Source: JANNBN01 sp031430595 (GTDB taxonomy: Bacteria > Actinomycetota > Acidimicrobiia > Acidimicrobiales > JANYDT01). From it: a stretch of DNA of 64,000 nt. Position 1 is the first letter of the stretch, and each line of letters begins with the position of its first letter. Below are positions 36,156 to 44,555 of the stretch, piece by piece. The stretch lies in contig JANPBU010000052.1 in assembly GCA_031430595.1 (NCBI GenBank), forward strand, positions 62,001 to 126,000. Direction: 5' to 3'. Under the pieces are notes generated by a model. It had not been told where the DNA came from. It was given only the letters and a program-made list of their open reading frames with translations, and searched no databases. A program made the position numbers and the translations under genes.

Positions 36156-36161
36156 AGAATA
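36156..36161 (-). promoter_or_regulatory. -10 box, leaderless selO
   Basis: Reads TATTCT on the minus strand, 7 bases before GTG 36148, inside the 36-base gap after the amidase stop. selO can therefore be expressed apart from the amidase. Confidence 0.5.
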
Positions 36162-36184
36162 CCGGTGTGGCCGACCGAAATGAT

Positions 36185-37573
36185 TCACGCACTCGGGGAA
36201 ACGAGCGGCCAGGGACGATCCGCTTCGATGATTCCAGCGATGTCGAGTAGCGCAGATTCGTGAAAATGGGGGGCGAGTACCTGCAGGCTGATCGGGAGGC
36301 CACGGACGGTTCCAACCGGAATCGCTATCGCCGGATTGCCGTGCAGATTGGATGGGGCGGTGAGCCGACCGTTATTCCAACCTCCGACTTCTTTGCCGCC
36401 GAACACGCTCGGAAGCGGCCCAGATGATCCGAACGCGACGTCAGGGTTCGACGCGGTGAACACGAAGTCAACTTCAGAAAAGAGATGGGCCATTGCGTCG
36501 TTGAGTTTTGATCGGCGCGACTCCATCTCGATTCGACTCGCCATCGTGTAGCGACCTTCCGCCCATTGCATTCCGAATCGGATCTCAGGCGTGAGGTCAT
36601 CGGCACAGGCCGGCCAACGATCGCCAAGATCACCAAATATGTCAATCATGCCCGAGAGGCTCCACGTCATACCCATACTTGGCAACGTTGCATCGACCTC
36701 TACCTGTCGCAGCCCGAGTGACGCAATGGCAAACTCAGCAGCTTTCACAATTGCATCGGACACATCGCCAGCCACGTATGCGCCGCCGAAGTCCATTACA
36801 ATAGCAGCGCGCTTACCTTTTAGGTTCGGCCCGTGTGCTCCCAGCCCGGCTTCCCAACCAGCCACGTGCGGAAGGCTGAACGGGTCATGGGCATCGTGCC
36901 CGTTACAAACGTCGAGCCATCGGGCGGTATCTCGAACCGACCGACTCACACAACCAGAGACAGCGGTCAGATTTCCAATCCCAGCATGAGGACCCTTAGG
37001 TATTCGACCATACGTACACTTAAGACCAAGAAGGCCCGAAAAACCTGCAGGAATTCTGATCGACCCACCCCCGTCACCAGCGGTTGCAATCGTTACCAAA
37101 CCACCAGCAACGGCAGACGCCGACCCGCCAGAAGAACCCCCCGGTGTACGGGTTCGATCCCACGGGTTGAGCGTGGCACCGTTAAGTACGGTTCGAGTGA
37201 GGTTCACACCCCCGAATTCGGATGCCGTGGTGAGACCAACCATCACAGCCCCCGCTCCGCGCAGCCGGCTGACCTGTGTTGAATCAACGTCAGATTGCTG
37301 ATCGGCCAACGGCACCGACGCCTCAGTCTTCGGCCAACCGAACACACGGTCAAGTTCCTTTACTCCAATCGGCACGCCCCCGAAGGGAAGCGAAACGTCA
37401 CTGGCTCGCGCTGTTTCCATCGCTTGGTCAGGGGCAAGATACGAAAACGCATTCAAATCACTCGCTTCGATTGCAGCAAATGTTGCCTCAAGTTCTTCGA
37501 CGGGTGAACGTTCACGCGACCGGAAAGCTTCTACCAACGAGCACGCATCACCAGTCCACGGTTGATCAGTCAT
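36185..37573 (-). CDS. Amidase (amidase-signature family)
   Basis: A 462-residue Ser-cisSer-Lys hydrolase. The Lys is in GVPIGVKELDRV (about 77), and the Gly/Ser-rich signature GGSSGGSASAVAGGL (about 145-159) with TAGDGGGSIRIPA (about 165-177) holds the cis-Ser and nucleophilic Ser. The family hydrolyses amides such as indole-acetamide, nicotinamide or nylon oligomers, or acts in the tRNA-dependent GatA; a GatA role is unlikely because gatB and gatC are not adjacent. ATG 37573 is preferred because a TACGGT box lies 6 bases upstream. Divergent from the RecB-like gene. Confidence 0.9.
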   Translation of the reverse strand: MTDQPWTGDACSLVEAFRSRERSPVEELEATFAAIEASDLNAFSYLAPDQAMETARASDVSLPFGGVPIGVKELDRVFGWPKTEASVPLADQQSDVDSTQVSRLRGAGAVMVGLTTASEFGGVNLTRTVLNGATLNPWDRTRTPGGSSGGSASAVAGGLVTIATAGDGGGSIRIPAGFSGLLGLKCTYGRIPKGPHAGIGNLTAVSGCVSRSVRDTARWLDVCNGHDAHDPFSLPHVAGWEAGLGAHGPNLKGKRAAIVMDFGGAYVAGDVSDAIVKAAEFAIASLGLRQVEVDATLPSMGMTWSLSGMIDIFGDLGDRWPACADDLTPEIRFGMQWAEGRYTMASRIEMESRRSKLNDAMAHLFSEVDFVFTASNPDVAFGSSGPLPSVFGGKEVGGWNNGRLTAPSNLHGNPAIAIPVGTVRGLPISLQVLAPHFHESALLDIAGIIEADRPWPLVSPSA

Positions 37574-37579
37574 GGGCCG

Positions 37580-37585
37580 ACCGTA
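37580..37585 (-). promoter_or_regulatory. -10 box, leaderless amidase gene
   Basis: Reads TACGGT on the minus strand, 6 bases before ATG 37573. Confidence 0.5.
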
Positions 37586-37629
37586 GACGTTTTGAAACCG
37601 ACTCACCACTTTTTGTCTTAGGGGGTGGG

Positions 37630-37635
37630 TATCCT
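37630..37635 (+). promoter_or_regulatory. -10 box, leaderless RecB-like nuclease gene
   Basis: TATCCT lies 7 bases before ATG 37643. The opposite -10 of the amidase gene is about 45 bases away. Confidence 0.5.
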
Positions 37636-37642
37636 GTCGGCT

Positions 37643-38590
37643 ATGGCTTTGGCGCTACCCACTTCCCTGTCACCGTCGAAGGTGTCTTCGTTCAAAGACT
37701 GCGCCCTCGCCTTCCGATTTTCAGCTATCGACCGGGTTCCTGAACCGCCAACGATTGCTGCGGCCAAAGGCACACTTGTTCACCGAGCCCTTGAACTACT
37801 CATGATGGAGGCTCCCGACGATCGCACCATTGAGGCTGGCTTGCATCACCTTGAACAGGCAACACCAGAGGTGCTGTGTAACGAAGAGTATTCAAGCCTC
37901 AGTTTTTCTTCCGTCGACGAGGAAGCGCTGTTTATGACAGATGCTGACAACCTCGTCCGGAAATACTTCCAGCTTGAAGACCCTCGACGGGTACGGTCGG
38001 TTGGCCTCGAATTGAAACTTGAAGTGGCATTGGGTTCACTCAGACTTCGCGGCATCATCGATCGACTTGAAGAAGACGAAGACGGCAACCTCATCGTCAC
38101 CGACTACAAAACTGGGAAAGTGCCGAGGGTGCAGTTCGAGGCATCGAAACTTGGTGGCGTTCACTTCTACGCGTTTTTGTGCGAAAAGGTGTTAGGCCGC
38201 CGACCAGCGAAGGTTCAGCTGTTGTATCTCGCTGAGCCAGTACGAATCATTACCGAACCAACCGAGCAGTCGATTCGTGGGTTGCAACTTCGAGCGTCAG
38301 CGATTTGGACTGCAGTTGAACGGGCGTGTGAACGCGAAGACTTTCGACCCAAACCGAGCCGGCTCTGCGACTGGTGCTCGTACCGAGAGTGGTGCCCGGC
38401 GTTCGGTGGCGACCCGGCACTTGCTCCGAAGCGAGCGGCCTCGTCTCATATCGCCTTTCCAGCGATTGATCTCGACGAACTTTCGTCGGCATCGACCATG
38501 ACATTCCCTGGGCCTCGTGATCCACTTGTTGCTGCGGTTGAGAGCCAGCAACAAGATGACGAATCGGCCGGGGTACCGATCGTTTCATGA
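37643..38590 (+). CDS. RecB-family PD-(D/E)XK nuclease with Fe-S cysteines
   Basis: A 315-residue single-domain nuclease. SPSKVSSFKDCALAFRF opens the domain with its first Cys at about 22; LVHRALELL gives the His of the motif I region; GIIDRLEEDEDGNLIVTDYKTGKVP carries the catalytic Asp...Asp-Tyr-Lys. Three further Cys in RLCDWCSYREWC near 245-256 complete the AddB/RecB-type 4Fe-4S site. The family includes stand-alone actinobacterial exonucleases of unknown partner; no helicase gene is adjacent. The stop overlaps the start of the PAP2 gene. Likely works in DNA repair or recombination. Confidence 0.88.
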   Translation: MALALPTSLSPSKVSSFKDCALAFRFSAIDRVPEPPTIAAAKGTLVHRALELLMMEAPDDRTIEAGLHHLEQATPEVLCNEEYSSLSFSSVDEEALFMTDADNLVRKYFQLEDPRRVRSVGLELKLEVALGSLRLRGIIDRLEEDEDGNLIVTDYKTGKVPRVQFEASKLGGVHFYAFLCEKVLGRRPAKVQLLYLAEPVRIITEPTEQSIRGLQLRASAIWTAVERACEREDFRPKPSRLCDWCSYREWCPAFGGDPALAPKRAASSHIAFPAIDLDELSSASTMTFPGPRDPLVAAVESQQQDDESAGVPIVS

Positions 38591-39138
38591 AGGTAGCGAT
38601 TCCGACTGCGTTCGACACCTTCGATCGTTGGATCGAGACAAGGTGGAAACCTCTTCATTCGTCGCGAGCGGCCGACAAGCTTTTTTACGCGGCCTCCGAA
38701 GTTGGTGACTTCGGAATGCTCTGGATGCTTATCGCCGCCATACCGGCCCTCTCAGGAAAACCAACTGCTGGTCGTCAGTTGTATCGGCTCACCGGCACCC
38801 TTGCTTTCGAAAGCCTGATCGTAAACCAGGGTCTTAAACGATTGTTCAAACGCGATCGACCAAATTGGCAACAGGCTCGCCCGCGAGATGTGCGCAAACC
38901 AAGCACGAGCTCGTTTCCTAGCGGACACTCAACTTCGGCGATGACTGCAGCGGTGTTGCTCAGTGAAACTCGGATACTGCCCAAACCAATAGTCCTGACG
39001 CTTGCCGGGGTCGTGGCGGCCAGTCGGGTACACGTAAAAATTCATCACCCTTCCGATGTCATCGGTGGTCTCACCGTAGGCGCACTTATCGGATGGGCAA
39101 TTCGCAGGGTGTATCCAGTCCGTGCTTCCGCTAGGTAA
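38587..39138 (+). CDS. PAP2-family phosphatase
   Basis: A 183-residue membrane phosphatase. The three motifs are KRLFKRDRP (84-92), PSGH (111-114) and SRVHVKIHHPSDV (about 146-158), with the catalytic His in the second and third. Three or four membrane helices surround them. It could dephosphorylate undecaprenyl pyrophosphate, phosphatidic acid or a decaprenyl-linked sugar intermediate. ATG 38587 overlaps the nuclease stop by 4 bases, so the two are coupled in translation though no shared pathway is evident. Confidence 0.88.
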   Translation: MKVAIPTAFDTFDRWIETRWKPLHSSRAADKLFYAASEVGDFGMLWMLIAAIPALSGKPTAGRQLYRLTGTLAFESLIVNQGLKRLFKRDRPNWQQARPRDVRKPSTSSFPSGHSTSAMTAAVLLSETRILPKPIVLTLAGVVAASRVHVKIHHPSDVIGGLTVGALIGWAIRRVYPVRASAR

Positions 39139-39211
39139 AACCCTCGCTCTTTTTGATGAGATTTGCAAGACAACCAGATTGCGCAGCATGTTGCTGTAAG
39201 TTATGTAAGTC

Positions 39212-39421
39212 ATGCAGACCATATCCGACACCATGCTTCCGAACATCGACGACGCAACCTCTGGCGAAACCGCTGCAGGCGGGGTTGCCCAAGCGATGGC
39301 CATGATCGACGGTTCACTCGTCACGTTTGTTAAACGTGAGCTTGTATCAACGTCTGAAGTGGTTGATCTACTGCTCGACGTGCGCACCCTGCTCGCCGAA
39401 TCACTTTCCAGCGCAAACTAG
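39212..39421 (+). CDS. Small protein of unknown function (69 aa)
   Basis: A 69-residue acidic protein with two likely helices: GGVAQAMAMIDGSLVTFVKREL and SEVVDLLLDVRTLLAESL. There is no signal peptide or membrane helix and no Cys. No family is recognised. The ATG has no Shine-Dalgarno sequence; a TAAGTT box ends 9 bases upstream. It stands alone between the PAP2 gene and the tandem repeat at 39423, and codon use is like that of its neighbours, which supports its being real. Confidence 0.5.
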   Translation: MQTISDTMLPNIDDATSGETAAGGVAQAMAMIDGSLVTFVKRELVSTSEVVDLLLDVRTLLAESLSSAN

Positions 39422-39422
39422 C

Positions 39423-39478
39423 CCCGATTGGGCCTGCTGGTTTGACCCGATTGGGCCTGCTGGTTTGACCCGATTGGG
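39423..39478. repeat. Tandem 23-bp direct repeats
   Basis: Two exact copies of a 23-bp unit beginning CCCGATTGGGCCTGC (39423-39445 and 39446-39468) are followed by a third partial copy (39469-39478). They begin one base after a stop codon and end 19 bases before the -10 of the next gene, a position fitting either an operator array or a repeat expansion. Within each unit CCCGATTGGG is a near palindrome. Confidence 0.85.
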
Positions 39479-39497
39479 TTAATGGCTGCGCCACGCG

Positions 39498-39503
39498 TAC
39501 CCT
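39498..39503 (+). promoter_or_regulatory. -10 box of the gene at 39510
   Basis: TACCCT lies 6 bases before ATG 39510. The third partial CCCGATTGGG repeat covers the expected -35 position. Confidence 0.5.
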
Positions 39504-39509
39504 GCCTAT

Positions 39510-40517
39510 ATGGCAGTTAGATGTGACCCAATCGATGAGTACATGCACGAACTTGGCCCAGAGTCAAACTTCAACGAAAGCATGTATTTCAATTGCTACG
39601 ACCCGCAGCAGAACATTGGTGGCTGGTTTCGCATAGGAAATCGGGCTAACGAGGGTTACGCCGAAATGACCGTCTGCCTCTATCTTCCTGATGGACGAGT
39701 GGGGTTTCAATACAAACGGGCGCAAATCGCCAACAACAACACTTTTAATGCCGGCGGTTTGAGCATCTCGGTCGTTACGCCGTTTGAGAGACTGGCGATT
39801 GGTTACTCAGGCAAGGTTGTACTGCTCAGCGACCCACTACAAATGGCAGACCCGAAGGCGGCATTCACCTCGAATCCGTTTGAGACTTGCACCATCGATC
39901 TCGCCATCATCGGTCGTTCAGCAATGTTTGGGGGCGAACCCGACACTCCGCACGAGGCTCCGGGCGAAGAATTCGCTAAAGGGCACTACGAGCAACTGCA
40001 CGAAGCAGTTGGCACCATCAGCGTCGGAGACCAAACTTGGACGATCGCCGGATTTGGGCTACGCGACCATTCATGGGGGCCACGGTTTTGGCAGGCACCT
40101 TGGTACTACCGGTGGCTCACCGGTAACGCCGGACCCAACTTCGGGTTCATGGGAAGTTACGTGGCCAAACGAACCGGAACCGGGTCACAGGGTGGCTTCG
40201 TGTGGGAAGACGACACGCTCCACATCGTTGATGACGTGAAGGTTGCCACCGATTGGCGCGGCGATGAGAAGTATCACGAGCGGGTGCACCTCACACTTAC
40301 CTCCACACGGTCACAAAAGACTTGGAAGATCACCGGCGAGGCATTCAACCTCATTCCGCTTCGTAATCGCCGAACCTCCCCAGACGGCGAAGAGCTACTT
40401 ACTCGCATTAGCGAGGGGATGACGAAGTGGACCATGGAAGATGGAATGGTCGGCTACGGGTTATCTGAGTATCTCGACCAGATCATCGAAGATTTGCCGG
40501 TTGGTCTCGATCACTAG
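39510..40517 (+). CDS. CrtC/lipocalin-like (DUF7064/7065-type) protein
   Basis: A 335-residue protein, all-beta in look, without signal or membrane segment. It shows the stretch IAGFGLRDHSWGPRFWQ near residues 173-190, which recalls the CrtC/AttH-like lipocalin hydrolases (hydroxyneurosporene synthase group) found often near steroid and lipid genes of actinobacteria. An early NESMYFNCYD and a late MTKWTMEDG are also typical of this group. No carotenoid genes are nearby, so another hydrophobic substrate is likely. The assignment is from pattern memory and should be taken as fold-level. Confidence 0.6.
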   Translation: MAVRCDPIDEYMHELGPESNFNESMYFNCYDPQQNIGGWFRIGNRANEGYAEMTVCLYLPDGRVGFQYKRAQIANNNTFNAGGLSISVVTPFERLAIGYSGKVVLLSDPLQMADPKAAFTSNPFETCTIDLAIIGRSAMFGGEPDTPHEAPGEEFAKGHYEQLHEAVGTISVGDQTWTIAGFGLRDHSWGPRFWQAPWYYRWLTGNAGPNFGFMGSYVAKRTGTGSQGGFVWEDDTLHIVDDVKVATDWRGDEKYHERVHLTLTSTRSQKTWKITGEAFNLIPLRNRRTSPDGEELLTRISEGMTKWTMEDGMVGYGLSEYLDQIIEDLPVGLDH

Positions 40518-40555
40518 CCGACCCTTCCAGCGGGCTCCTTCCGCCAGCAAAACGG

Positions 40556-41374
40556 CTACCAGTTCCGGCGGGCCAGTTCATACAGCGCTATTGCCGCAGT
40601 CGTCGCAACGTTCAGCGAATCGACACCACCTGCCATAGGGATGCGACTCACCATGTTGGCTTGGTCCATTGCCTCGGGGGTCAAGCCTTCATGTTCAGAC
40701 CCGAGTAGCAACGCCACTCGCGTGGTCGAGCCAAACTGTTCCATCAGTCTCGGCAAAACGACAGCCCGGGGGTCTGGCGACAACGCAATGGTCTGCCAAC
40801 CATCAGTGTGCAGAGTACTCAGTAGACCGGGCCATTGCGAGTCTGGCAATCGACACCACGGAACAAACAACGACCAACCAACCGCTGATCGTACGGCCTT
40901 GCGATACAACGGGTCACCACAATGCGGTGAGAGCATGACTGCATCAACACCGAACGCTGCACTGTGGCGAAAGACGGCCCCGATGTTGTCAGGATCCACA
41001 ACGTTTTCGACAATCACCACCGTCTGCGCGCCTACAAGTAGCTCAGACCACAGGGGATCTGGTGTTCGAATGCCAAGAGCTAACGCACCTCGATGCAGCG
41101 GAAAGCCGACGATCGCCGAGAGAAGATTTTCAGGTCCCACAAAGATGCAGACCTCAGGAGCAAGCGACTCTAACGATGTTTGTAAGCGTGCATAGCGTTG
41201 CGGGGTTAACAGTAACGACTGAATGCCGAAGCGCGATTCCAACAAACGCCGAATGACAAGTTCACTCTCGGCTATAAACGTACCTTCACGCCTTCGAGCG
41301 GTGTCTTTGATATCTCGGAAATCGTTGAGAGCCGGGTCGGTTGATTCGTGAACCTGAAAGACAGTTGGCGACAC
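40556..41374 (-). CDS. TrmH/SpoU-family RNA 2'-O-methyltransferase
   Basis: A 272-residue SPOUT enzyme. The N-terminal substrate-binding domain (DIKDTARRREGTFIAESELVIRRLL) precedes motif 1 VIVENVVDPDNIGAVFRHSAAFGVDAVML, motif 2 ALLLGSEHEGLTPEAMDQA, and motif 3 IPMAGGVDSLNVATTAAIALYEL, which build the knot and bind S-adenosylmethionine. It should methylate a ribose 2'-OH in rRNA or tRNA. The GTG start is not supported by a Shine-Dalgarno sequence or clear -10. It follows a polysaccharide gene pair on the same strand after 12 bases. Confidence 0.92.
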   Translation of the reverse strand: MSPTVFQVHESTDPALNDFRDIKDTARRREGTFIAESELVIRRLLESRFGIQSLLLTPQRYARLQTSLESLAPEVCIFVGPENLLSAIVGFPLHRGALALGIRTPDPLWSELLVGAQTVVIVENVVDPDNIGAVFRHSAAFGVDAVMLSPHCGDPLYRKAVRSAVGWSLFVPWCRLPDSQWPGLLSTLHTDGWQTIALSPDPRAVVLPRLMEQFGSTTRVALLLGSEHEGLTPEAMDQANMVSRIPMAGGVDSLNVATTAAIALYELARRNW

Positions 41375-41386
41375 GCCAAAAGTGTC

Positions 41387-42184
41387 TCACTCGCTTCGGT
41401 AGCGCGGAACCATCAGAGAACGAAGGGCCAGCACCAAAAACCGTGCTCCTGTTCGGGCGTAACGAGGAAACAGGCGCGTTGGCTCTTGCTTCATTCGATG
41501 CACCCACTCAAGACCGAGGCGTTGCATCCAGCGAGGCGACCGGCTTCTGATTCCGGCCAATACATCGAAACTTCCACCCACGCCGATAGCTGCATCAACA
41601 CCAAGAAGATTCCAGTTGTCTTCAATGAAATGCTCTTGACGTGGTACGCCCATCGCAACGATAAGTACTTTGGCTCCGCTATCAGCAACGGCCAGCGCAC
41701 GGGCGGGCGCCTCGTCGTCTCCGAAAAACCCATCGTTGAACATCAGCGTCAGCCCAGGGTGTTCGTCACGCAATCGCTTAGCCACATTTGCAACGATGTC
41801 AGCAGAAGACCCGAGAAGGTACACCCCGACGCCGGTAACCGCGGCACGCGAACAGATCTTGCTCACCAGGTCGATCCCAGTCACGCGTTCCGGAAGCGGC
41901 GTTCGAAATCGCTTGGAAAGCCCAACAAGGGGTTGGCCGTCGGCGACTGTGCACGACGCGTGATCGACAAAGTGTTGCAGTCGCTTATCGGCACGCATCA
42001 TGACCAACATGGCTACATTGACCGTGCAGATCCAACCCCGCGAACGAGAATTGACCATAGCAAACACCCGGTCAACGCTTTCGTCGAGCGTGACCGAATC
42101 GAACGACACGTTGAGAATGTTGACGTGCCCGGGTAACGCTTGAACCTCCAGTGTGTTCCTCATGGGCGCATTCATGTTTCTCAT
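41387..42184 (-). CDS. WecG/TagA/CpsF-family glycosyltransferase
   Basis: A 265-residue GT26 enzyme that adds N-acetylmannosamine(-uronic acid) or a similar sugar to a lipid-linked intermediate. The signature parts are TVNVAMLVMMRAD near 57-69, ADGQPLVGLSK with the catalytic Asp (T/A-D-G), and GVPRQEHFIEDN followed by GVGGSFDVLAG. The C-terminal basic amphipathic stretch (WVHRMKQEPTRLFPRYARTG) is the membrane-binding appendage. ATG 42184 overlaps the stop of the toroid protein (ATGA). The pair is probably part of a surface glycan pathway. Confidence 0.9.
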   Translation of the reverse strand: MRNMNAPMRNTLEVQALPGHVNILNVSFDSVTLDESVDRVFAMVNSRSRGWICTVNVAMLVMMRADKRLQHFVDHASCTVADGQPLVGLSKRFRTPLPERVTGIDLVSKICSRAAVTGVGVYLLGSSADIVANVAKRLRDEHPGLTLMFNDGFFGDDEAPARALAVADSGAKVLIVAMGVPRQEHFIEDNWNLLGVDAAIGVGGSFDVLAGIRSRSPRWMQRLGLEWVHRMKQEPTRLFPRYARTGARFLVLALRSLMVPRYRSE

Positions 42185-43326
42185 CAGGACAGCCACTTCC
42201 GTTGCTGGAGGGCAGCATCGACAAAGAATTTGGTGGCCCAGTTTGGGAAACTCAGCGGGGCGTAACGTCCCCAAATCGGCGAAGATCCAGCGATGGCGCC
42301 GCGAACACCGCTGTGGCGGGCAGTAAGGCTTTGGCGGGCCCGAACAAAGCTCAACGCCTGCTCCGAGGCCAACCTGTATTTGGCATCGCCAGTCCTTTCA
42401 AACCATTTCGCCCACACAATGGCCAATTGGCAGTTGCCGGTAAGGCATACGTACCGCGCTGTCGACGTTCCGTCGGGTGAAATTTGACCAGGCAAGAATC
42501 CGCCATTCGCAAGAAGCTGCAGTGCGCTGTCAGCACATGTTCGGGCAGCAAGAACGTATCTCTCGTCGTTAACTATCCAACCCGATTCTTGTAACCCACA
42601 AATCGTGTACGAAATATTATGGGTATACGGAACCTTGCCCTGCACGAACGATGCATTCGAGAAAAACCCCGAAGGCTGCTGACAACTCAGCGCCCAGTCA
42701 AGATTGGCTCGTGCGACTCGAACAAATGAATCGTGCGGCGCTCGCTCGTTCAGCTTGAGTAACGCCCAAGCCGTTCGGCTGTTGTACACGTGGGGCGTCG
42801 AGAAGTGCTCGTGCGTTACCCACCGACCATCAGCGTCGGCGACACTCACCAGCCACCTCGCCGAACGAAGGGCCGCATCCAAAAACCGAGACTCACCCGT
42901 CCGAGTATGGGCTTCGACAAAGCCGAAAAGTACCTGCCCCGTGTCAAACACGATACCGCCGGGTCCGTAGTTGGGGTTTGCAATCGACCCATCGGGGTTT
43001 TGAACCGAAATCAACCAATCGGCGACACGAACAGCCCGCTCGGTAAGCAACTCGTCACCCAGCGCCGCTGCTGCTTCGAACAACGTTTCGACGATGTAAC
43101 CAGAGGTTTCGCGGTAGGGGGGCTTCCACCCTCCCCGCAAGCTAAATCCGTAGCTGATACCACCGTGAACCGACTTATCTTGTGCTCGACATAGCCAATC
43201 GATTGCCGCTCGAATGTCTTCGTCGACGCTTGGTGACAATTCACGTGGCCGCGACTTCACCGCTGTCGTCGCAAAGGCTTGAACACCTTGCCAATCTAGC
43301 CATTCCGTCGTTCTGTCTGTTGCCAT
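42184..43326 (-). CDS. Alpha/alpha-toroid protein of polysaccharide biosynthesis (VpsJ-like)
   Basis: A 380-residue soluble protein with repeating helix pairs of about 50 residues, each with a W/G-rich turn: GGWKPPYRETSGYIVETLFEAA, SIANPNYGPGGIVFDTGQVLFGFVEA, YNSRTAWALLKLNE, GFFSNASFV, SYTICGLQESG. The layout fits the alpha6/alpha6 toroid of terpenoid cyclases, GH-type lyases and VpsJ of Vibrio biofilm polysaccharide. No DXDD or similar cyclase motif is seen. Coupling with WecG/TagA points to glycan trimming or modification. GAGGACGG about 7 bases before the ATG serves as Shine-Dalgarno. Confidence 0.7.
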   Translation of the reverse strand: MATDRTTEWLDWQGVQAFATTAVKSRPRELSPSVDEDIRAAIDWLCRAQDKSVHGGISYGFSLRGGWKPPYRETSGYIVETLFEAAAALGDELLTERAVRVADWLISVQNPDGSIANPNYGPGGIVFDTGQVLFGFVEAHTRTGESRFLDAALRSARWLVSVADADGRWVTHEHFSTPHVYNSRTAWALLKLNERAPHDSFVRVARANLDWALSCQQPSGFFSNASFVQGKVPYTHNISYTICGLQESGWIVNDERYVLAARTCADSALQLLANGGFLPGQISPDGTSTARYVCLTGNCQLAIVWAKWFERTGDAKYRLASEQALSFVRARQSLTARHSGVRGAIAGSSPIWGRYAPLSFPNWATKFFVDAALQQRKWLS

Positions 43327-43409
43327 GGGGTTCCGTCCTCTCTGACAAAGTCATGGCTATCACGAATGAGTTACTGGAGCAATGGCCACTCAGAGAAATA
43401 CTCAATTCA

Positions 43410-44435
43410 TCAATTCTTGCTTTGCGTGATATCTCGGGCGGCTTGCACCGGGTCAACTCCGAACGGAAGAACAGCTACAACGGGTGTCGTCACGCCATTT
43501 TCTACATAACGCTGAATATGCGCCCGACATTGAGCCGGTGTCCCATGCACAATAAGTTCATCGACCACTTCATCACTGATTTGTGCCAACGCCGCTTTGC
43601 GATCGCCCGCTTTCCACGCATCCCACATCCCTTGAAGCTTGTCGCCGTTGCCGAGCCATCGATGAAATTCGGCATACACGGGAACATTCAGGTACGCAGC
43701 TATCGCCATTCGAGCCCCGCGCCGAACAACCTCGGCATCAGGATTAGGACACACAAAGATTCGAGCGACAATTTCTTTGCCTCCGCCTCCAGCTTCCTGC
43801 ACGATTGGAGCGACCCTGGTGACATCGGATGCACTCAGCCAGTTGATGATCGCTCCATCACTTTCGCGGCCAGCTAGGCGAAGCATTCCGGGACGAAGTG
43901 CGGCAATGAGTAGCTGGGGTTGGATGGCTGGCACTCGACCCAGTCGAAAACCCTTCACGGTGAACGTTTCAGCTTCCATGTCAACTTTTTCGCCCGTCAG
44001 TGCTGCCCGTACGAACCTCACTGTGTCACGGGTTCGTTGGAAGGGTTGCTCAAACGGAATGCCGTTCCAGTTCTCGACGATCACGTTCGATGACGTACCT
44101 ATACCGACGGCGACTCGACCGGGTGCCGCTTCGGCGAGCGAAGCGACGCTTTGGGCCAGTAACGCAGGCCCTCGGGTGGACGCCGGAATGATTGCGGTTC
44201 CGAGGCGGGTACCGGTCGTCCACGCCGCCGCCAGGGCCAACGGGGTGAAGCCGTCAGTTCCGTTCGCCTCAGCCGACCAGAAATCCGTATAACCAAGTGA
44301 AGCGAGTTCCTCGTAGATACGACGGTGATCAGCCAGTGCGATCCCATCGAATGGAACAGTGATGCCGAGTCGAGTCGCAGTAGGCGCGCTATCGGCTGCT
44401 ATGGCTGAAATGCTGTCGACTGGGGCGGAAGTCAT
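43410..44435 (-). CDS. LLM-class F420-dependent oxidoreductase
   Basis: A 341-residue full-length luciferase-like protein. GYTDFWSAEANGTDGFTPLALAAAWTTGTRLGTAIIP near 45-80 is the family core (GF--vW--E-------l---a--T--i-lgtgi), PGRVAVGIGTSSNVIVENWNG near 100-120 binds the deazaflavin phosphate, and HGTPAQCRAHIQRYVENGV near 305-323 is the C-terminal turn. The similarity to actinobacterial F420-dependent enzymes is stronger than to FMN ones (inference). A TACGGT box 6 bases upstream sets the start. Stand-alone; substrate unknown. Confidence 0.88.
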   Translation of the reverse strand: MTSAPVDSISAIAADSAPTATRLGITVPFDGIALADHRRIYEELASLGYTDFWSAEANGTDGFTPLALAAAWTTGTRLGTAIIPASTRGPALLAQSVASLAEAAPGRVAVGIGTSSNVIVENWNGIPFEQPFQRTRDTVRFVRAALTGEKVDMEAETFTVKGFRLGRVPAIQPQLLIAALRPGMLRLAGRESDGAIINWLSASDVTRVAPIVQEAGGGGKEIVARIFVCPNPDAEVVRRGARMAIAAYLNVPVYAEFHRWLGNGDKLQGMWDAWKAGDRKAALAQISDEVVDELIVHGTPAQCRAHIQRYVENGVTTPVVAVLPFGVDPVQAARDITQSKN

Positions 44436-44441
44436 GGATTG

Positions 44442-44447
44442 ACCGTA
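44442..44447 (-). promoter_or_regulatory. -10 box, leaderless LLM oxidoreductase gene
   Basis: Reads TACGGT on the minus strand, 6 bases before ATG 44435. Confidence 0.5.
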
Positions 44448-44555
44448 GAGCACGGCGTCAGCGCGGATTCAGTCGAAATCGAGAAACTCAACAAATTTTT
44501 CGAACTTTCTCGAATAACCCCGTTTTTTGTCATACCCCCTCCCGATACTGGACTC

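Noticed and set aside
39423..39478. Possible CRISPR remnant
   Set aside because: The 23-bp copies are directly adjacent without spacers and no cas gene is present; it is a tandem repeat.
41348..42136. A 262-codon open frame on + opposite the WecG/TagA gene
   Set aside because: The minus-strand frame encodes a clear GT26 enzyme; the + translation is of low quality and has no motif.
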